Of a stretch of 64,000 nucleotides of DNA, positions 11,795-23,493 are shown piece by piece. Each line of letters opens with the position of its first letter. The stretch's first letter is position 1. The stretch spans positions 33,844,001 to 33,908,000 of the forward strand of contig NC_091667.1 in assembly GCF_042453785.1 (NCBI RefSeq), in the 5' to 3' direction. The translations under genes and the position numbers were made by a program. This DNA comes from Malus domestica. Lineage: Eukaryota > Streptophyta > Magnoliopsida > Rosales > Rosaceae. The notes under the pieces were generated by a model, which was given only the letters and a program-made list of their open reading frames with translations, searched no databases and was not told the DNA's origin.

Positions 11795-12131
11795 GATTTC
11801 AAAACTGTGAACAAGTTTTTCTTGCGCAGAAGATTAATTGTAAATAATTGACTAATAGTCCCTAGTTATACATCCCGGCGTGTATAATCCATAAACTGAG
11901 TGAGTAGCAGGACTACAAGGATGATAAGGATTACAAACAAAATGGTCTTCAATATGAATTATGAAACTAATTGCCGACTGGTCTTCTATAAGAATTAGGA
12001 TTTGTTTTCTTGTTTCAGTTTCTTGTGCTTAGACACTTTATTACTTTTCCCTTGTAGACCATGAAAAGTGTGTGATGCTCCTAAGTTCACACTTCACATG
12101 CTTTGAGTTTCTATAACTAAATTCATGCTTT
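11795..12131. other. Spacer; putative 5' region of the DUF295 gene
   Basis: No coding or repeat signal that can be supported. Confidence 0.5.
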
Positions 12132-12223
12132 GAGGGTGAGCCTTTGTGCAAAGGTTGCTCATTTGTGACCGAAAGGTCACAGGTTCGAGTCATGGAAACA
12201 ATGTCTTTGTAAAGCAAGGGTAA
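12132..12223 (+). mobile_element. Truncated tRNA-derived SINE, Au-like
   Basis: The sequence gtgagcctttgtgcaaagg (degenerate A box) is followed by gtgaccgaaaggtcac and the B box aggttcgagtc at 12181-12191. Then come catggaaaca and a shortened tail (gcaagggtaa). The arrangement is that of plant Au-type SINEs, transcribed by RNA polymerase III. The 3' part is missing and passes directly into the spacer repeat. Confidence 0.65.
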
Positions 12224-12566
12224 ACTCGTACAAGTTTCTTTTCTTCTAACCAACAAATAATTATAGACAAACATAATGGACTAAACTCGTACAAGTATCG
12301 ACTTATAAGTTGTACGTCAACGAGAAGGATCTCCATACCTGACTTTCTTCTCGTGGGCAATCGCCCTTGAGCACCTATAATTGGCCACTTGGACGTGTTG
12401 TAGTGCATTATGTTAGTCTAGATATTGGTCCACCTCAAAAGTCATATCAACGATATGCGTCGTTATAATTAAACGACATAGGTAAACATTGTAAAACAAA
12501 AAAATTTAGATGAAATTAACGAAATGACTGAAAACTTACTGGCAATTACTGAGCTCAGTTGAAAAG
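12224..12566. repeat. Third copy of the spacer repeat
   Basis: Matches ~9300-9600 and 17235-17625. Near its end (ggcaattactgagc) it also matches ~17757-17775. It joins abruptly to MBD13 sequence at ~12567. Confidence 0.75.
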
Positions 12567-13734
12567 TTACATGCTCCAGGCGAGGCGGGCACTGAATTAG
12601 GCAGCTTAAATCCTTCAGAAGCCAAAGGTTTAGAACAAAATGAACAGGATGGTGATTCCAAAAATATTGAATGTATTTCAGCTCCTGCAGGTGGAGACCC
12701 GCCGGGTAACCAATGCCTGGAAAGTGGGCTGATAAAACATGAAAGAAACCGTCCCGGCGTCTGCAAATCAAAGAACAAGAAAGAGCTTATCTTGCCTCGC
12801 CGTGCTTCAAAGCGACTAGCTGGAGTTGAAGTTGGTCCAGTTCCAGAACTGAAAACAAGTACTCGTGCATGTCGAGTTGCAATTAAACAGTCAGGGGATG
12901 GAGTACGCCATAAAACTGAAGGTTCTTCCCCTGGTGATTTGCCCAGTTGCGGATCCCAACAGCCTGATTATCTTGAGGTTGAGCCAGAAAAGAGCATACA
13001 AAATGTGGAACGAGCAATTAATGGTGCGAGAAGCAAAGGTGTGCTTCTGTTTTCCCATTGGGGGGCCGAAGTAGCCCAAAAGAGCATGGAGGAAAACTTG
13101 AAACCAATGATAAGGCTGAAGAGAAGCCAGGACTTCAACCAGACTTGCCTCTTGCGGATTTCTTCACAGATCCCTGCATTGCATTTACAATACTCTCACT
13201 GGAATAGGTTTTGACAATTCCGGGAGCAATGGTGAGCATTCTTCAGGGGACCTGGCAACTCCAAAGGTCGTCCTGGGGACGTAGAAGCAGACAATAATGA
13301 GCAGCGGGAAGCAGGAAAGTGGCAACCTTTTTATCCCAGAAGGCGGAGGGAAAGTTGGAAAGGATGATAGCGCTAGACAGAAGTCAGGATCCCCAACTGA
13401 GTTGCCTTTTGGGGGTTCATGGCCCTATCCATGCATTGAATTTGCTATAAAAACTCTCACTGGTGCAATCCCAGTAGACTACGATCCCCATATTGAGGAG
13501 TACTTTCAGCAGCAACTAAGCTCATCAAAAACTCAAGGAACAAGTGACTTGACCTTGAAAAATGTTGGTCTAGATAACTTCTGCCAAACGGATGATTTGT
13601 GCGAGCAATTCTGTCATGCTGAGGTCCCCATGCTTAAGAAACAAGCGCTTTCTGAGCCTCGACTCACAAAGAGTGGAAGTTTACATAGTTCCGGTAGATC
13701 AGATGTAAACCAAAAGGGGAGGCAGAGACACTGA
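12567..13734 (+). pseudogene. Partial MBD13 duplicate without the MBD domains
   Basis: Homologous to MBD13 from the last few bases of an intron (catgct.cag) through the stop codon. It has one copy of the exon segment that is duplicated in MBD13. A frameshift near 13030-13040 moves the DFFTDPCIAF region out of frame, and the frame then stops at 13214. The last ~145 codons (13297-13734) are open and nearly identical to MBD13. No MBD domain and no promoter are attached. The 5' part of the shared exon resembles unit 1 of MBD13 (SAPAGGDPPG, ERNRPG) and the 3' part resembles unit 2 (STRACRVAIKQSG). Confidence 0.85.
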
Positions 13735-14446
13735 CTTCAAACCTTGTACAGCTTATAGAATTGTAGCAACCTGCTTCCACGCCCCGCTTTCACCCTCCCT
13801 CTAACCCTTTTTACTTTTCTTGTGTCGTCTTTTAGGAAGAGACCGCATTGGTGAAGTTTTCGCTGTTTGCATCTCTGTGTACGTGTAACACTAGTGTCTG
13901 TAACTTTAGTACGATGTATTCATGCTATTTTTCAATTATGTTAGCTAAGTTTTTCAGTAATTATGATTAAGATGTAAACATATACAGACTCCATTAATAA
14001 ACCTGAGGCAAAGACCGTCAAGGAAAACAGAAGTTTTTATATGGAGATTGGTTGACATCCCGGAAAATTCGAAGCCAAGACGGATGTTGACTGATTTGCG
14101 CCCACGGAGAGAGCCTAGTCTCCGATGCCTTTTGGCTCAACATGTTGCACAAGGGCCGACTGATCATGATCATCGTTCAACACCAACTTATATACCTTAA
14201 AACTCACGGTGATAAACTTTGAGTCGTCAAAAACAAAATTTGTGTGACTTGGACTGAAACAAAGTTGACTTGGTCTGACCTTTTTGTTGCTTGGTTGTTT
14301 TTATAAATTTTCTTAATTAAGGGCCCAGTGTTCTTGTTGTACTCGGAACTGTTTGATTGTAATTGATAACTGGAGATTTTGGAAGTATCCTAGTATGACT
14401 AAAAACGATAATTGAAAACTAAATTCATAGAATCAAAATAAAATGG
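13735..14446 (+). repeat. Duplicated MBD13 3' flank
   Basis: Matches 5853-6430 with small insertions and deletions. The match ends at gaatcaaaataa, the same sequence at which the palindrome of the other copy begins to diverge. Confidence 0.8.
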
Positions 14447-15085
14447 GGGTTTTGAACTTTAATCCTTGAAGAAGATTAAAATTCAATAAAAATCTGGTGT
14501 TAGATTGGATATTGATTTTAGTCCTCTAATGTGCACTTAATTCAATTCATATTACATTTTTGTTTTAATATTTAATAGATATCTTATTTAATGTCATTAC
14601 ATTAAAATTAAAATTTATTGTTATACATATTTTAATTCATTAATTTTATTTTACTTCCTCTAATTAGTGTACCTAAACGTTCGTATCATAATATATTTTA
14701 CTAAATTAATTAGTGTACCGAAATGTCCGTACCTAAACATATTATACTAACTTAGTGTACCGAAATATTCATACCTAAATATATTGTAATGAATTAGTGA
14801 CACATAAGAAAATATAGAAAAACATAAGTGTACTAAAAAATCTCTATGAAAATATTTTCTTATATAAGATACTTACCATAATGAGAATTAAAATTTATAA
14901 TATTTTCATAAGATTTAATTTATGAACACCATAAAATTATAAATAAAACAGAGAAACATTGAATACATATGTTGACATTAAATAGAGTCTAGGGACTAAA
15001 ATCAAATTTTAATCTTGTATAAAACATTTTTCTAAACTTTATCTTATTTAAGGATTAAAATATAGTTTTCTAAAATAAAAAAGAC
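14447..15085. mobile_element. Putative AT-rich MITE with degenerate inverted ends
   Basis: The left end (tttaatccttgaag...attttagtcctct) and right end (agggactaaaatcaaa...ttaaggattaaaat) are imperfect inverted repeats. The interior contains degenerate repeats of tgtaccgaaatgttcgtacc type. It is absent from the other duplicated block. No target duplication was verified. Confidence 0.45.
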
Positions 15086-15099
15086 ACTTTCTGGACCAA

Positions 15100-16510
15100 G
15101 GACCATTTCATCATCTTCTTTTGGACGGAATGGATCTTTCTTAACGTCCAGAGAACGAACGACCATTGGCGTGCTGAGTGGATAAGCCTTGTCCATACCA
15201 AATCGCTTTAGGATTTTTTTCAATGTAAGCTAATTGGTGGACCAAAATTCCACTAGCACAATGCTCGATCTGCAGGCCGAGACAAAATTTTGTTTTCCCA
15301 AGGTCTTTCATTTCAAATTCGTTTTTCAGATATTTAGTAGTTTTATTGAGCTATTCAGGAGTTTCAACTAGGTTCATATCATCGACATATATTACCACTA
15401 TAGCAAATCCAGAGTTGGATTTCTTAATGAATACACAAGGGCAAATGACATTGTTGACATACCCTTCTTTGATCAAATACTCACTGAGACGATTATACCA
15501 CATTTGTCCGGATTGTTTTAGCCCATACAATGATCGCCTTAATTTGATTGAGAGCATGCCTCATGATTTGTTAGTTGTTTTAGGTGACTTAAGTCCTTCT
15601 GAGACTTTCATATATATGTCAGTATCTAATTCTCCATATAGATACGCGGTGATGACATACATAAGTCGCATGTCAAGTTTTTCTGAAACCACTAAACTTA
15701 TTAAGTAACGGAACGTAATTGCGTCCATTACAGGAGAGTATGTCTCCTCATAATCAATTTCAAGTCTTTGCGAAAAACCTTGTGCAACGAGTCATGCTTT
15801 ATATCATGCAATCTCGTTTTTCTTGTTGCGTTTCCTTGTGAATACCCATTTGTAACCCACGGGGTTTACACCAGGTGGGGTTTGGACTACTGGTTTAAAA
15901 ACATTTCACCTTTCCAAGGAATTTAATTCTGCCTGGATTGCATCTTTCCACTTAGGCCAATCTTGTCTCTGTTTACATTCATCAACAGAGCGGGGCTTAA
16001 TATCATCACTTAATATGATTTCAGTGGCTACTGCGAATGCGAACATATCGTCGATGATTATTTCATTATGATCCCACAATTCATTAGTACATGCATAATT
16101 TATGGAGATTTCTTTGCTCTCATGTACTTCTGTCTCTTCAGGGACATGTGTCTCATCAAGGACATTTTCTTTTTCTGGATGTCCAGAATCATGAATTGTT
16201 GATTTGTCATTCATTCTCTCTTCCTGAATGATTTCATTTGGATTCAGCTGTACCCTTGTCTTTCTATTTCGAGGGGCTGAATCTTTTGAACCTGGGGGTT
16301 TACCACGCTTTAGGCGTGCACCAGATGAATCATACGCTGCCACTTTATTTTGTCCAACAGAGACATCAATTCTTGCAGGTGCATTTGCAGCTGGTATATG
16401 TGATTTTGTCACTTTCATAACATCATTAAATGCATCTGGCATTTGATTGGCAATGCTTTGAAGATGAACAATCATTTTTACTTCATTTTCACATTGAATG
16501 CTTCGAGGAT
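15100..16510 (-). pseudogene. Ty1/copia polyprotein fragment (linker + reverse transcriptase)
   Basis: On the minus strand, 16475-15906 encodes the integrase-RT linker and RT start (NQMPDAFNDVMKVTKSHIPA; DWPKWKDAIQAELNSLER). Then PVVQTPPGVNPVGYKWVFTRK and the RT core follow, with RRSLYGLKQSGQMWYNRL and the active-site box YVDDM at ~15375. Several stops and frameshifts separate the pieces. There are no LTRs, gag, integrase or complete RNase H. It is a dead fragment in the second duplicated block. Confidence 0.85.
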
Positions 16511-16995
16511 CAAAATGAGGGATAACCTTTTTAGTGAATGGAGCGAAACAGATATAAAATATTACAATTTGAAATTTTCATCCCATGACTTTGAAAATAG
16601 GATCATGTTGTTTCCAAAGTCTACATTCATCTGCCAAGATTTTCATTCATCTGCCAAAGATTTCAATATTACTGTGGGCATTCATTACCCACTAGCATTT
16701 TCAACATAAACCTTTATAACTAGAGCAATGAAATGCAAAAAGAGAGCAAATAAGAACAAAGTCTATTGGGTAGATACCCAATATAGGCACATCCAAATGC
16801 AAAAGAGAGGACTCTTCTTGCTATCTGCATGACTTTGGTCGGTAAGAAATTTTGTAAGGAAGATTAGCAGCCACACAAAAGAGTGAATGAAATTAATCAT
16901 TTGACGCAAAGCACACACTTTTCAAGATTTTGCGGAAGAAAATAAAAAAGCATCACACACTTTTATGGTTATATTGCAAAGATGTATATATATAT
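16511..16995. other. Spacer; duplicated block resumes at ~16700
   Basis: 16511-16700 is unrecognised. From ~16700 the sequence matches 7065-7150 and then 8865-9052, skipping the solo LTR. Confidence 0.6.
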
Positions 16996-17224
16996 GGCTC
17001 GTTTGACAGTACTTTTAAAATAACTAAAATTATTTTTTATGAAAGTGCTTTTGAAACCAATACCTAAGAAAAATGCTAGTGTATCATGGAAAATCACTTG
17101 AAGTGCTTCCTGTAAAAACGCATAATTGATGCTTCTTGCAATAAGCACTTCAAGTCATTTTGGAATCCAAAACACTTTCATCAAAAACATTTTTAACCAT
17201 TTTAAAAATACTTCCAAACAAGCC
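16996..17224. mobile_element. MITE with long inverted repeats, copy 2
   Basis: Paralog of 9053-9282 with the same ends (ggctcgtttg) and the same inner palindrome, and independent substitutions. Confidence 0.7.
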
Positions 17225-17359
17225 CAAACTTAAGGAATTAAAGTTTCTTTTCTTGCAACCAACAAATAAATCTAGACAAACATAATGGACTCAACACGTA
17301 CAAGTATCCACTTATGAGTCGTACGTCTGCAAGAAGGATCTTCACAGCAGACTTTCTTC

Positions 17360-17538
17360 TCGTAGGCAATCGCCCTTGAGCACCTATAAGTGGCCATCTG
17401 GACCTGTTTGTAGTTCATTATGTTAGTCTAGATATCGTTCCACCTCAATTCTCGTAGGCAATCGCCCTGAGCACCTATAAGTGGCCACCTGGACCTGTTT
17501 GTAGTTCATTATGTTAGTCTAGATATCGTTCCACCTCA
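17360..17538. repeat. ~90-bp tandem duplication in the spacer repeat
   Basis: The stretch from tctcgtaggcaatcgccct to cgttccacctca occurs twice in succession (about 17360-17449 and 17450-17538). The other spacer-repeat copies have it once. Confidence 0.85.
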
Positions 17539-17625
17539 AAAGTTATATCATGATATGTGTCATTACAATTAAACGATAGATGTAAACATTGTAAAAAAAA
17601 AAAAATTAGATGAAATAAACAAAAG

Positions 17626-18356
17626 ATAAACAAAAAATTTAGGCCTTTTATGTGCATATTTCAGTAAATCATTCTCAGTGAACTTGGAACCCACGAATTT
17701 GTGCTTTCGACATAATTCCAAGTTCGCAGAGAAGGAATTGTCACAAACATCTCACTGGCAATTACTGAGCCCAGTTGAAACTTACACGTGGAGCTCGAAT
17801 GATACATAAACAAAACAAAAACTCTTGTTTCTGTCAAAATCCAAAACTCCAGACTTTCTCTCCCTTCATTTCCTATCATATTGGTGATCTTGATCATAAT
17901 GTTGAGTATTTCTTGGTCTGCCTTCATTTTTTATCATATTATTTTTAGCTGTTAGATCTTTCACCCAAAAATCAAAATTTAACGGCTCAAATCCCGGTAT
18001 ATATAATATACCTGAGCATAAAAAAATTTCGCTGTTAATCGAGGATGAACTGCCTGTTGGTTTTATGTTTTTTTCTTTCTTTCTAACTGTTGGTTTTATG
18101 TTTAGTTAAACAGAAATGACTGCCTACATATATGGAGTCATGCAATATTCACACACAGAAACTTGCAAGAGGTAGCATATACGAACTAGATAATTTGGTA
18201 TTAATTTTGCTAAACTCGTGTAATTGACATCGGTAATAGAAAACTTGGAATCTCATCAACCTATGTACTATACATTATAAATACAAAAAAATTACAAAAG
18301 GAATATATTATAATCCAACTATGAACCATCAAGTGAAAGCAGTTGGTGCCATCAAG
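17626..18356. other. End of duplicated block and CLE 3' flank
   Basis: Matches 9600-9960 until ~17990, then is unique and non-coding. Contains a short repeat of ctaactgttggttttatg type around 18050-18105. Confidence 0.6.
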
Positions 18357-18611
18357 TTAATTGTGAAGCGGATTTGGTCCTCCAGGAACAAGCCGGTGTG
18401 AAACTGCATGGATCGGGTTGATCTTGTTCTTCATCATCGACTCCATAGATTTTAGGAACATAGGAAAATACTTGCTGTATATCGACTTCTGTTCTGTATC
18501 TCCATTAGAAGCTTGAGTAGTAGTAGTTATCGGTCGACAGCTGCAAATTTGAATCACTGATAACAGAAAAATGACAACTAAAATTGGGATTATGGGCTTT
18601 TGAGCTTTCAT
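18357..18611 (-). CDS. CLE signalling peptide precursor (CLE9/10-like motif)
   Basis: 84-aa intronless precursor. The N-terminal secretion signal is IIPILVVIFLLSVIQICSC, followed by a variable linker. The C-terminus ends exactly in the CLE dodecapeptide RLVPGGPNPLHN, immediately before the stop. Arabidopsis CLE9/10 carry the same peptide except Ser for the first Gly. Known biology: the peptide is cleaved out, prolines 4 and 7 are hydroxylated, and it is read by leucine-rich-repeat receptor kinases at the cell surface. The ATG at 18611 is the only start placing the signal peptide correctly. A second CLE gene lies 1.4 kb away in the same direction. Confidence 0.9.
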   Translation of the reverse strand: MKAQKPIIPILVVIFLLSVIQICSCRPITTTTQASNGDTEQKSIYSKYFPMFLKSMESMMKNKINPIHAVSHRLVPGGPNPLHN

Positions 18612-19971
18612 GGTTTGTCTGATAAGAAAAGCACAAGAGATATGTGGTAGTTTGTAGTGTTGGTGTTTGTCAACAAATCCTTTACACTACTCTATAAATA
18701 AAGGAGCACGTTTATCCACGTTTATCCAATTGACAAAAGTCGACTTTGCAGGAAGTCACTTTCTGCAATGTAATTGTAAGCTGGCCACCGTGCGTAGCTC
18801 CTATATGTTAACAGGCACAGTTGACTTATCCCCCAAGCTACAACTTTGTCTTAAAAAAAAAATTAGATGGAACTGCAAGCATATCAATCGATCGTTCTAT
18901 GGTGAAATTTTCTTTCTCTTTTCCTTCGGGAATCGATTAAATTATGCAACTGGTATGGACTGTAGAATTACGTAATCCTTTTTTATTTCCAGAGTCTCTA
19001 GGAGGAAGTTGTGGGACAGATGCGTGAAAAATTTCAATCCATCCGGACTTTTTGTTGTTATGATTGCATTATTTTAAATACAGAAGATGAATTTTGACTG
19101 CTTTTTCGCGTGAATACGACGTGCAAGACGTGTAATTCATTCATTGCAGCATAAATTTGACCAAAATAAAACGCTTACTTACTGTAACATTACAGACAAA
19201 TTCATGGTGTCAGCAAGCAGGTTGCTTATAAAAAACGACACTGAGATAATGAGATTGATCCATGGAAAAACAAAGTCGGTTGACATTTCTGTTTGTTTGC
19301 TTATGTATAAGATATGACCTAATCCATGTTTTTTATATGTTCATACATTTTCTTTCTCAACATTTGCAGCAATTGACTAAACACGGTTGTATTATTCACG
19401 ATGCAAGAAAAAAAAAATGAGAAGTTTGAAATTACGAGGCCGGCGGTACGCAGTTTGGAATCTTGACCAAACTTGAAGAAATAAAATTGACCATGTAATC
19501 TGATAGCGAAAGTGGATCTGTCGATAAACTTGTTGACCTGGTTTTTTCTCAGCTCTTGAACTAAGAACACCGGCAATCAGGTGACTTTGAGATTCATTCA
19601 TTTTGAGATTCATTCATTCATCCATTGTTTTCCAGTCTATTCTATAGCGCATAATCGAACGATCATCCAAAAATCGAGTAGTGTAGTGATTCAGCAGAGT
19701 GGTTCCGCTTTGATTAATTTCTGATCCATATATGCACCGAGTATGATGCAAACAAAATCATTAGACATTCAAAAAAAGGAATCAATTACTTTACATCTTC
19801 GATTTACAAAATTATGACACAATAATGCGATAAATTTAACTACTAATTGGTTCGATGAAAGAACAGAAGAGAGAAGAAAGTTTCCGTAAAATCTCCAGCA
19901 GGAAGCTGATTTTTTGAGCTTTCCTTGTTCTTTCCAAGAACCGAGTGTATGATCTGTGACATAAAATTCAC
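18612..19971. other. Intergenic between the CLE genes
   Basis: No coding signal supported. It should contain the promoter of the 18357-18611 CLE gene; a TATA-like tataaataaag reads on the plus strand near 18691. Confidence 0.4.
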
Positions 19972-20241
19972 TCAGTTGTGAAGTGGATTTGGTCCTCCGG
20001 GGACAGCTTTGTGAGCAACAACATTTATTCCGTTCATCTTCCTGTATCCAAATCCTGCAGAAGAATGAGAACCGGCACCAAGGCGCCGTGCAAAGAGGGA
20101 CGAAAACTCGGCTCTTAGTCTTGATTCCGAATCCTTGCTGCCATGCCAGGACCAGGTGATGCGCCGGCAACTCGAAACATGAGCTAGTGCTAGAATCACA
20201 ACAAAGAGCATAATCACAGGAGAGAGTTTACAAATTCTCAT
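19972..20241 (-). CDS. CLE signalling peptide precursor
   Basis: 89 aa, intronless. The signal peptide (KLSPVIMLFVVILALAHVSS) is followed by CRRITW and a basic linker. The C-terminal dodecapeptide is KAVPGGPNPLHN, next to the stop. It shares ten of twelve peptide residues with the neighbouring CLE, but the linkers are quite different, so the pair is either an old tandem duplication or has diverged strongly outside the peptide. The first position is Lys rather than the usual Arg. Confidence 0.85.
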   Translation of the reverse strand: MRICKLSPVIMLFVVILALAHVSSCRRITWSWHGSKDSESRLRAEFSSLFARRLGAGSHSSAGFGYRKMNGINVVAHKAVPGGPNPLHN

Positions 20242-21903
20242 GACTCCAGAAACTTAGCTAGAAGGCTTGAACTCAAAGGATTAATTTATACGAAATTAGG
20301 CATGCTTTTGAATTGTTTTTTTTTTTCCATTTTTTTTTATTTGGAAGGAAAAGATGAGGCAGCCACTGGTATGATAGAAGCCAAAACTAACAATCAATCA
20401 TATATATATATATATATGAGAATGCTTGAACACTCATTTTCTAATCATTGTTAGGGCTCAAGGAAAAAAAATGAAAATAAATAGATAATCCAATGAGAAA
20501 AGACAACACATTAAACCAAGAAGCTGATAGAAGCAAGCTAGCTGATTTGTTTGATGTTAAGATATCGGGAGGGACACGTATTGTTTTAGTACTATGTAAA
20601 AATTGTAACATTGTTATGAAGAAACAAGATCTGCTTTATAACCAGTTGTACGTAATGAGAGAGATAGATAACTGCTGAAGCCTGAATCCCTCGTTATTAA
20701 GGCAAGTCATTAAATTGTAGTAGCTAAGGGGCCAGGGCATTTAATCAATTGTACAACATTTTAAATACAGTACAGTTAAAAGATATGTCAATGGTCAGAA
20801 ACTTCAACTGCCAGCAGTAGACATTGAAAGGTGATTGTGGTCCAAAAATGAAAAGACTGGGATCCTGGATTGGTAATATTTGGTTTTCAGTGAAAAAAAC
20901 AGAGTACGAACGTGAAATGCACATTCAGAGCTAGAAACAAAATGCCTGCACAATGAAGAATCTGAAAAGAAAAAAAACAAAACTGTCCTCCGAATGAAGA
21001 TCAGAAAAACAACTTTTGATGGAAGTAGCTTATGCTTGCTTCCACAGGGACACCGATTTTCGTGTGCCACGAGAAGTGGAAAACTTTGAAACAATAGGTA
21101 CATAACATGTTTCTCCTGCCTTGAGAGACATCAAAATCCATATCTACGCGTATGGTTTCTTATGGGTGGCTTGTCGTGCCGTTAGGGTAATGCGTTGTAT
21201 GTTCGAGTCGTGGTGCCGGTAGGGTAATGCATTGCCGTGCCGGAAGGAGAGTCTTTCCTCAGAAGGACAAGGTGCTCGAGTGACAACCAGCAATCTTTGA
21301 TTGAATAATCAGTGTCATTGTAGTCTTGGATTGTTTACAATGATGTAGCATTGTGAAGGGACTACCCATGTGAGAGATGTTCTGAATTTCTAGCATTTTT
21401 GTTCTGAATGAACTTGATATGAAGTGAAATGTGGGCAGCCCAATTCCTCCGGGCCACAAGCTATTTTGCCAAATGACTCGAACCCTAAAGACATGCTTAT
21501 CTCTCGAGAAGATATTCGACAGAGTTATCTGATTAGAAATGCTCTCAAACAAAGTGAGACCGCAAGAGGGCAGATGAACCAAAACATAAGGAGTTTCAAT
21601 TCTTTTGAAAGAGATGACGGCTTGGAGCAACCCCACAGTATCTCCCTAACAAAAGTATTAGGGCAGAATACTAATTTCGTACGTACGAATCATCTACATA
21701 TAATTCCTTAACCGCGCAAAGGACTCACAGAAGTCGAAGATGGATGATTTATTACACCACAACTTAAGCACCCACGAAAATCTGATTATAACAGGAGTAT
21801 CCTAGGCTATGAAAACAGTAACTCATGTTTGCACAAGATTCACCAAATATGCAGCAGCCAAACCCCAACTTCGATAGTACCTAAATGGTTTTGGGATTTG
21901 CAA
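20242..21903. other. Intergenic; one unidentified open frame
   Basis: Contains a short (TA)n at ~20400-20418 and two copies of a gtcgtgccg...agggtaatgc motif at ~21172-21240. An open frame on the minus strand at 21259-21636 (125 codons) contains IETPYVLVHLPSCGLTLF and GGIGLPTFHFISSSFRTKML. I do not recognise the family, and it may be repeat-derived. Confidence 0.4.
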
Positions 21904-23493
21904 TTACTCTTGCTTAGCTTCAGCACTGGATGACGTTTCCTCGGATTTAGCAGCTGGACTATCGGATGGAATATCTTCAGCAGGCTTAGTAGCTTCTTGA
22001 TCAGCGGCTATAGCGGTTTCACTAGTGGATTCTCCTTCAGTTCCCGGAGCTGTGCTCTTAATAGATCCAACCTTGACATACTTGCTCATGAACTTGTATT
22101 CCCAATCCTGCAAGGCCTCGAGTTCAAATGGACCAAGACCCGAGATATCACCATTCAGATCTTTCTCTTCAAAAGACATTTTAGCAAGAGCTCGGCTAGC
22201 ATCTTTGCCTGCGAACAGAGCATACGGCCCACCAGGTCCATAAAACATCCTGCAATGACGATTCAAAAGTATATAAATTTGGATCCGTAAAGAGAAGACA
22301 ACATTAGACAAAGTACTCGTCGTTATGGAACTATTTGTTTCACATCACTTATAATAAATGACATGGATGATTAAGCAAGAGCTAAAAAAGTGTATTCTAC
22401 ATTCATACAACACATTCATACAAAGCCATCTAATCTCACTCAACAAGTTGTTCTCAGACGAAACACCTGTAACCCTCAAGAGGAACTTCGTTATAAACTA
22501 TGAAATAGCCGTACAAAAACCATTCCCAAAGAAAAGACTAAATGAAAGCATGCACAGAAGAGCTGGAAAATGTAAAAACTTTGGGTAACAAACAGTTCCA
22601 AACACTTCTAATTTGCGACGACAGAACCCTTCAATGAAGGGCCTTCATCCCTTCATTTGATATTACTTAAGCCAACACTCCCCGAAAATACACGATGAGC
22701 TTGGAAGATATTACTTTTGATCAAACCCATTGTAAAAATCACATTGTTAATACTACATTAAGATCAGCCAACATAAAACTTCAAAATTCCATGATCTTAA
22801 AAGCTGGAATTATATAATTACAAACACAATATTCCAGATGTCCAAAGGTTTAACTTTTAAGTGAACCCAATGCCAATGGATTACAAATCCAAAAAACATC
22901 GAAAATTAAGCCGGAAATTTCACAAACCCAGAAGCTAAAATTACAACATAACAAGATAATCAGTAGCTAATGAGTTAAAAACAACATACAATTAACAATC
23001 CAGAAGCTAAATTAGCATAAATTCATACACTTCGAAGCTAAAACACCCGTTGACCACAAAATTACATGAAAAGATATAACCTTTAAGCATAAATATCAAA
23101 ACCCCAGAAACCAGAAACTAAAACCCAAAATTAAAATTAAAATTAAAATTAAATTAATAAAAAAGAAAAAGAAATATCCAATTGGCACCTGCCCTGTGAC
23201 ACGTCATAGATCTGACCCTTGACAGCCATGAGCAAAGGCTTCTTGGGATCGGTGCCATCGTACTGCGTCAATTCGTCTTCGGTGATCTCGCCAAGCTGGA
23301 CAGGAGGCGGGAGAGGCTGCATCTCCTCCATGTCCCTGTCCAGCTGACGGTGGTCCTGGGACGACCCGAACAGCCCCGACGCCACGTGGTAGACGGCCAC
23401 GAGGAGAGCTAGCACAGTGAAGAAGGTCGTCGGAGAGAGGCCGGTGTAGGCCACGATCGCCTCTTTCAGTGTTTCCCACAGTTGCAGAGCCAT
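21904..23493 (-). CDS. MSBP1: Membrane steroid-binding protein (MAPR family, MSBP)
   Basis: Two exons, 23189-23493 and 21904-22249, join across AG|G and give 216 aa, the usual plant MSBP length. Order: short N-terminus (MALQLWETLKEAIVAYTG), one membrane segment (residues ~20-40, TTFFTVLALLVAVYHVASGL), then a cytochrome b5-like steroid/haem-binding domain (EITEDELTQYDG, PLLMAVKGQIYDVSQGR, MFYGPGGPYALFAGKDASRA, LGPFELEALQDWEYKF). The acidic Ser/Glu/Ala-rich tail is typical of MSBP1/2. Plant relatives sit in the ER and plasma membrane, bind steroids, and in Arabidopsis affect elongation growth and lignin P450 organisation. Whether this is the MSBP1 or MSBP2 orthologue is not decided by sequence; the MBD13 neighbour suggests MSBP1. 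The open frame continuing upstream to 23562 is leader. Confidence 0.9.
22250..23188 (-). other. MSBP intron
   Basis: Single 939-bp intron with a GT donor at 23188-23187 and an AG acceptor at 22251-22250. AT-rich, nothing else seen. Confidence 0.85.
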
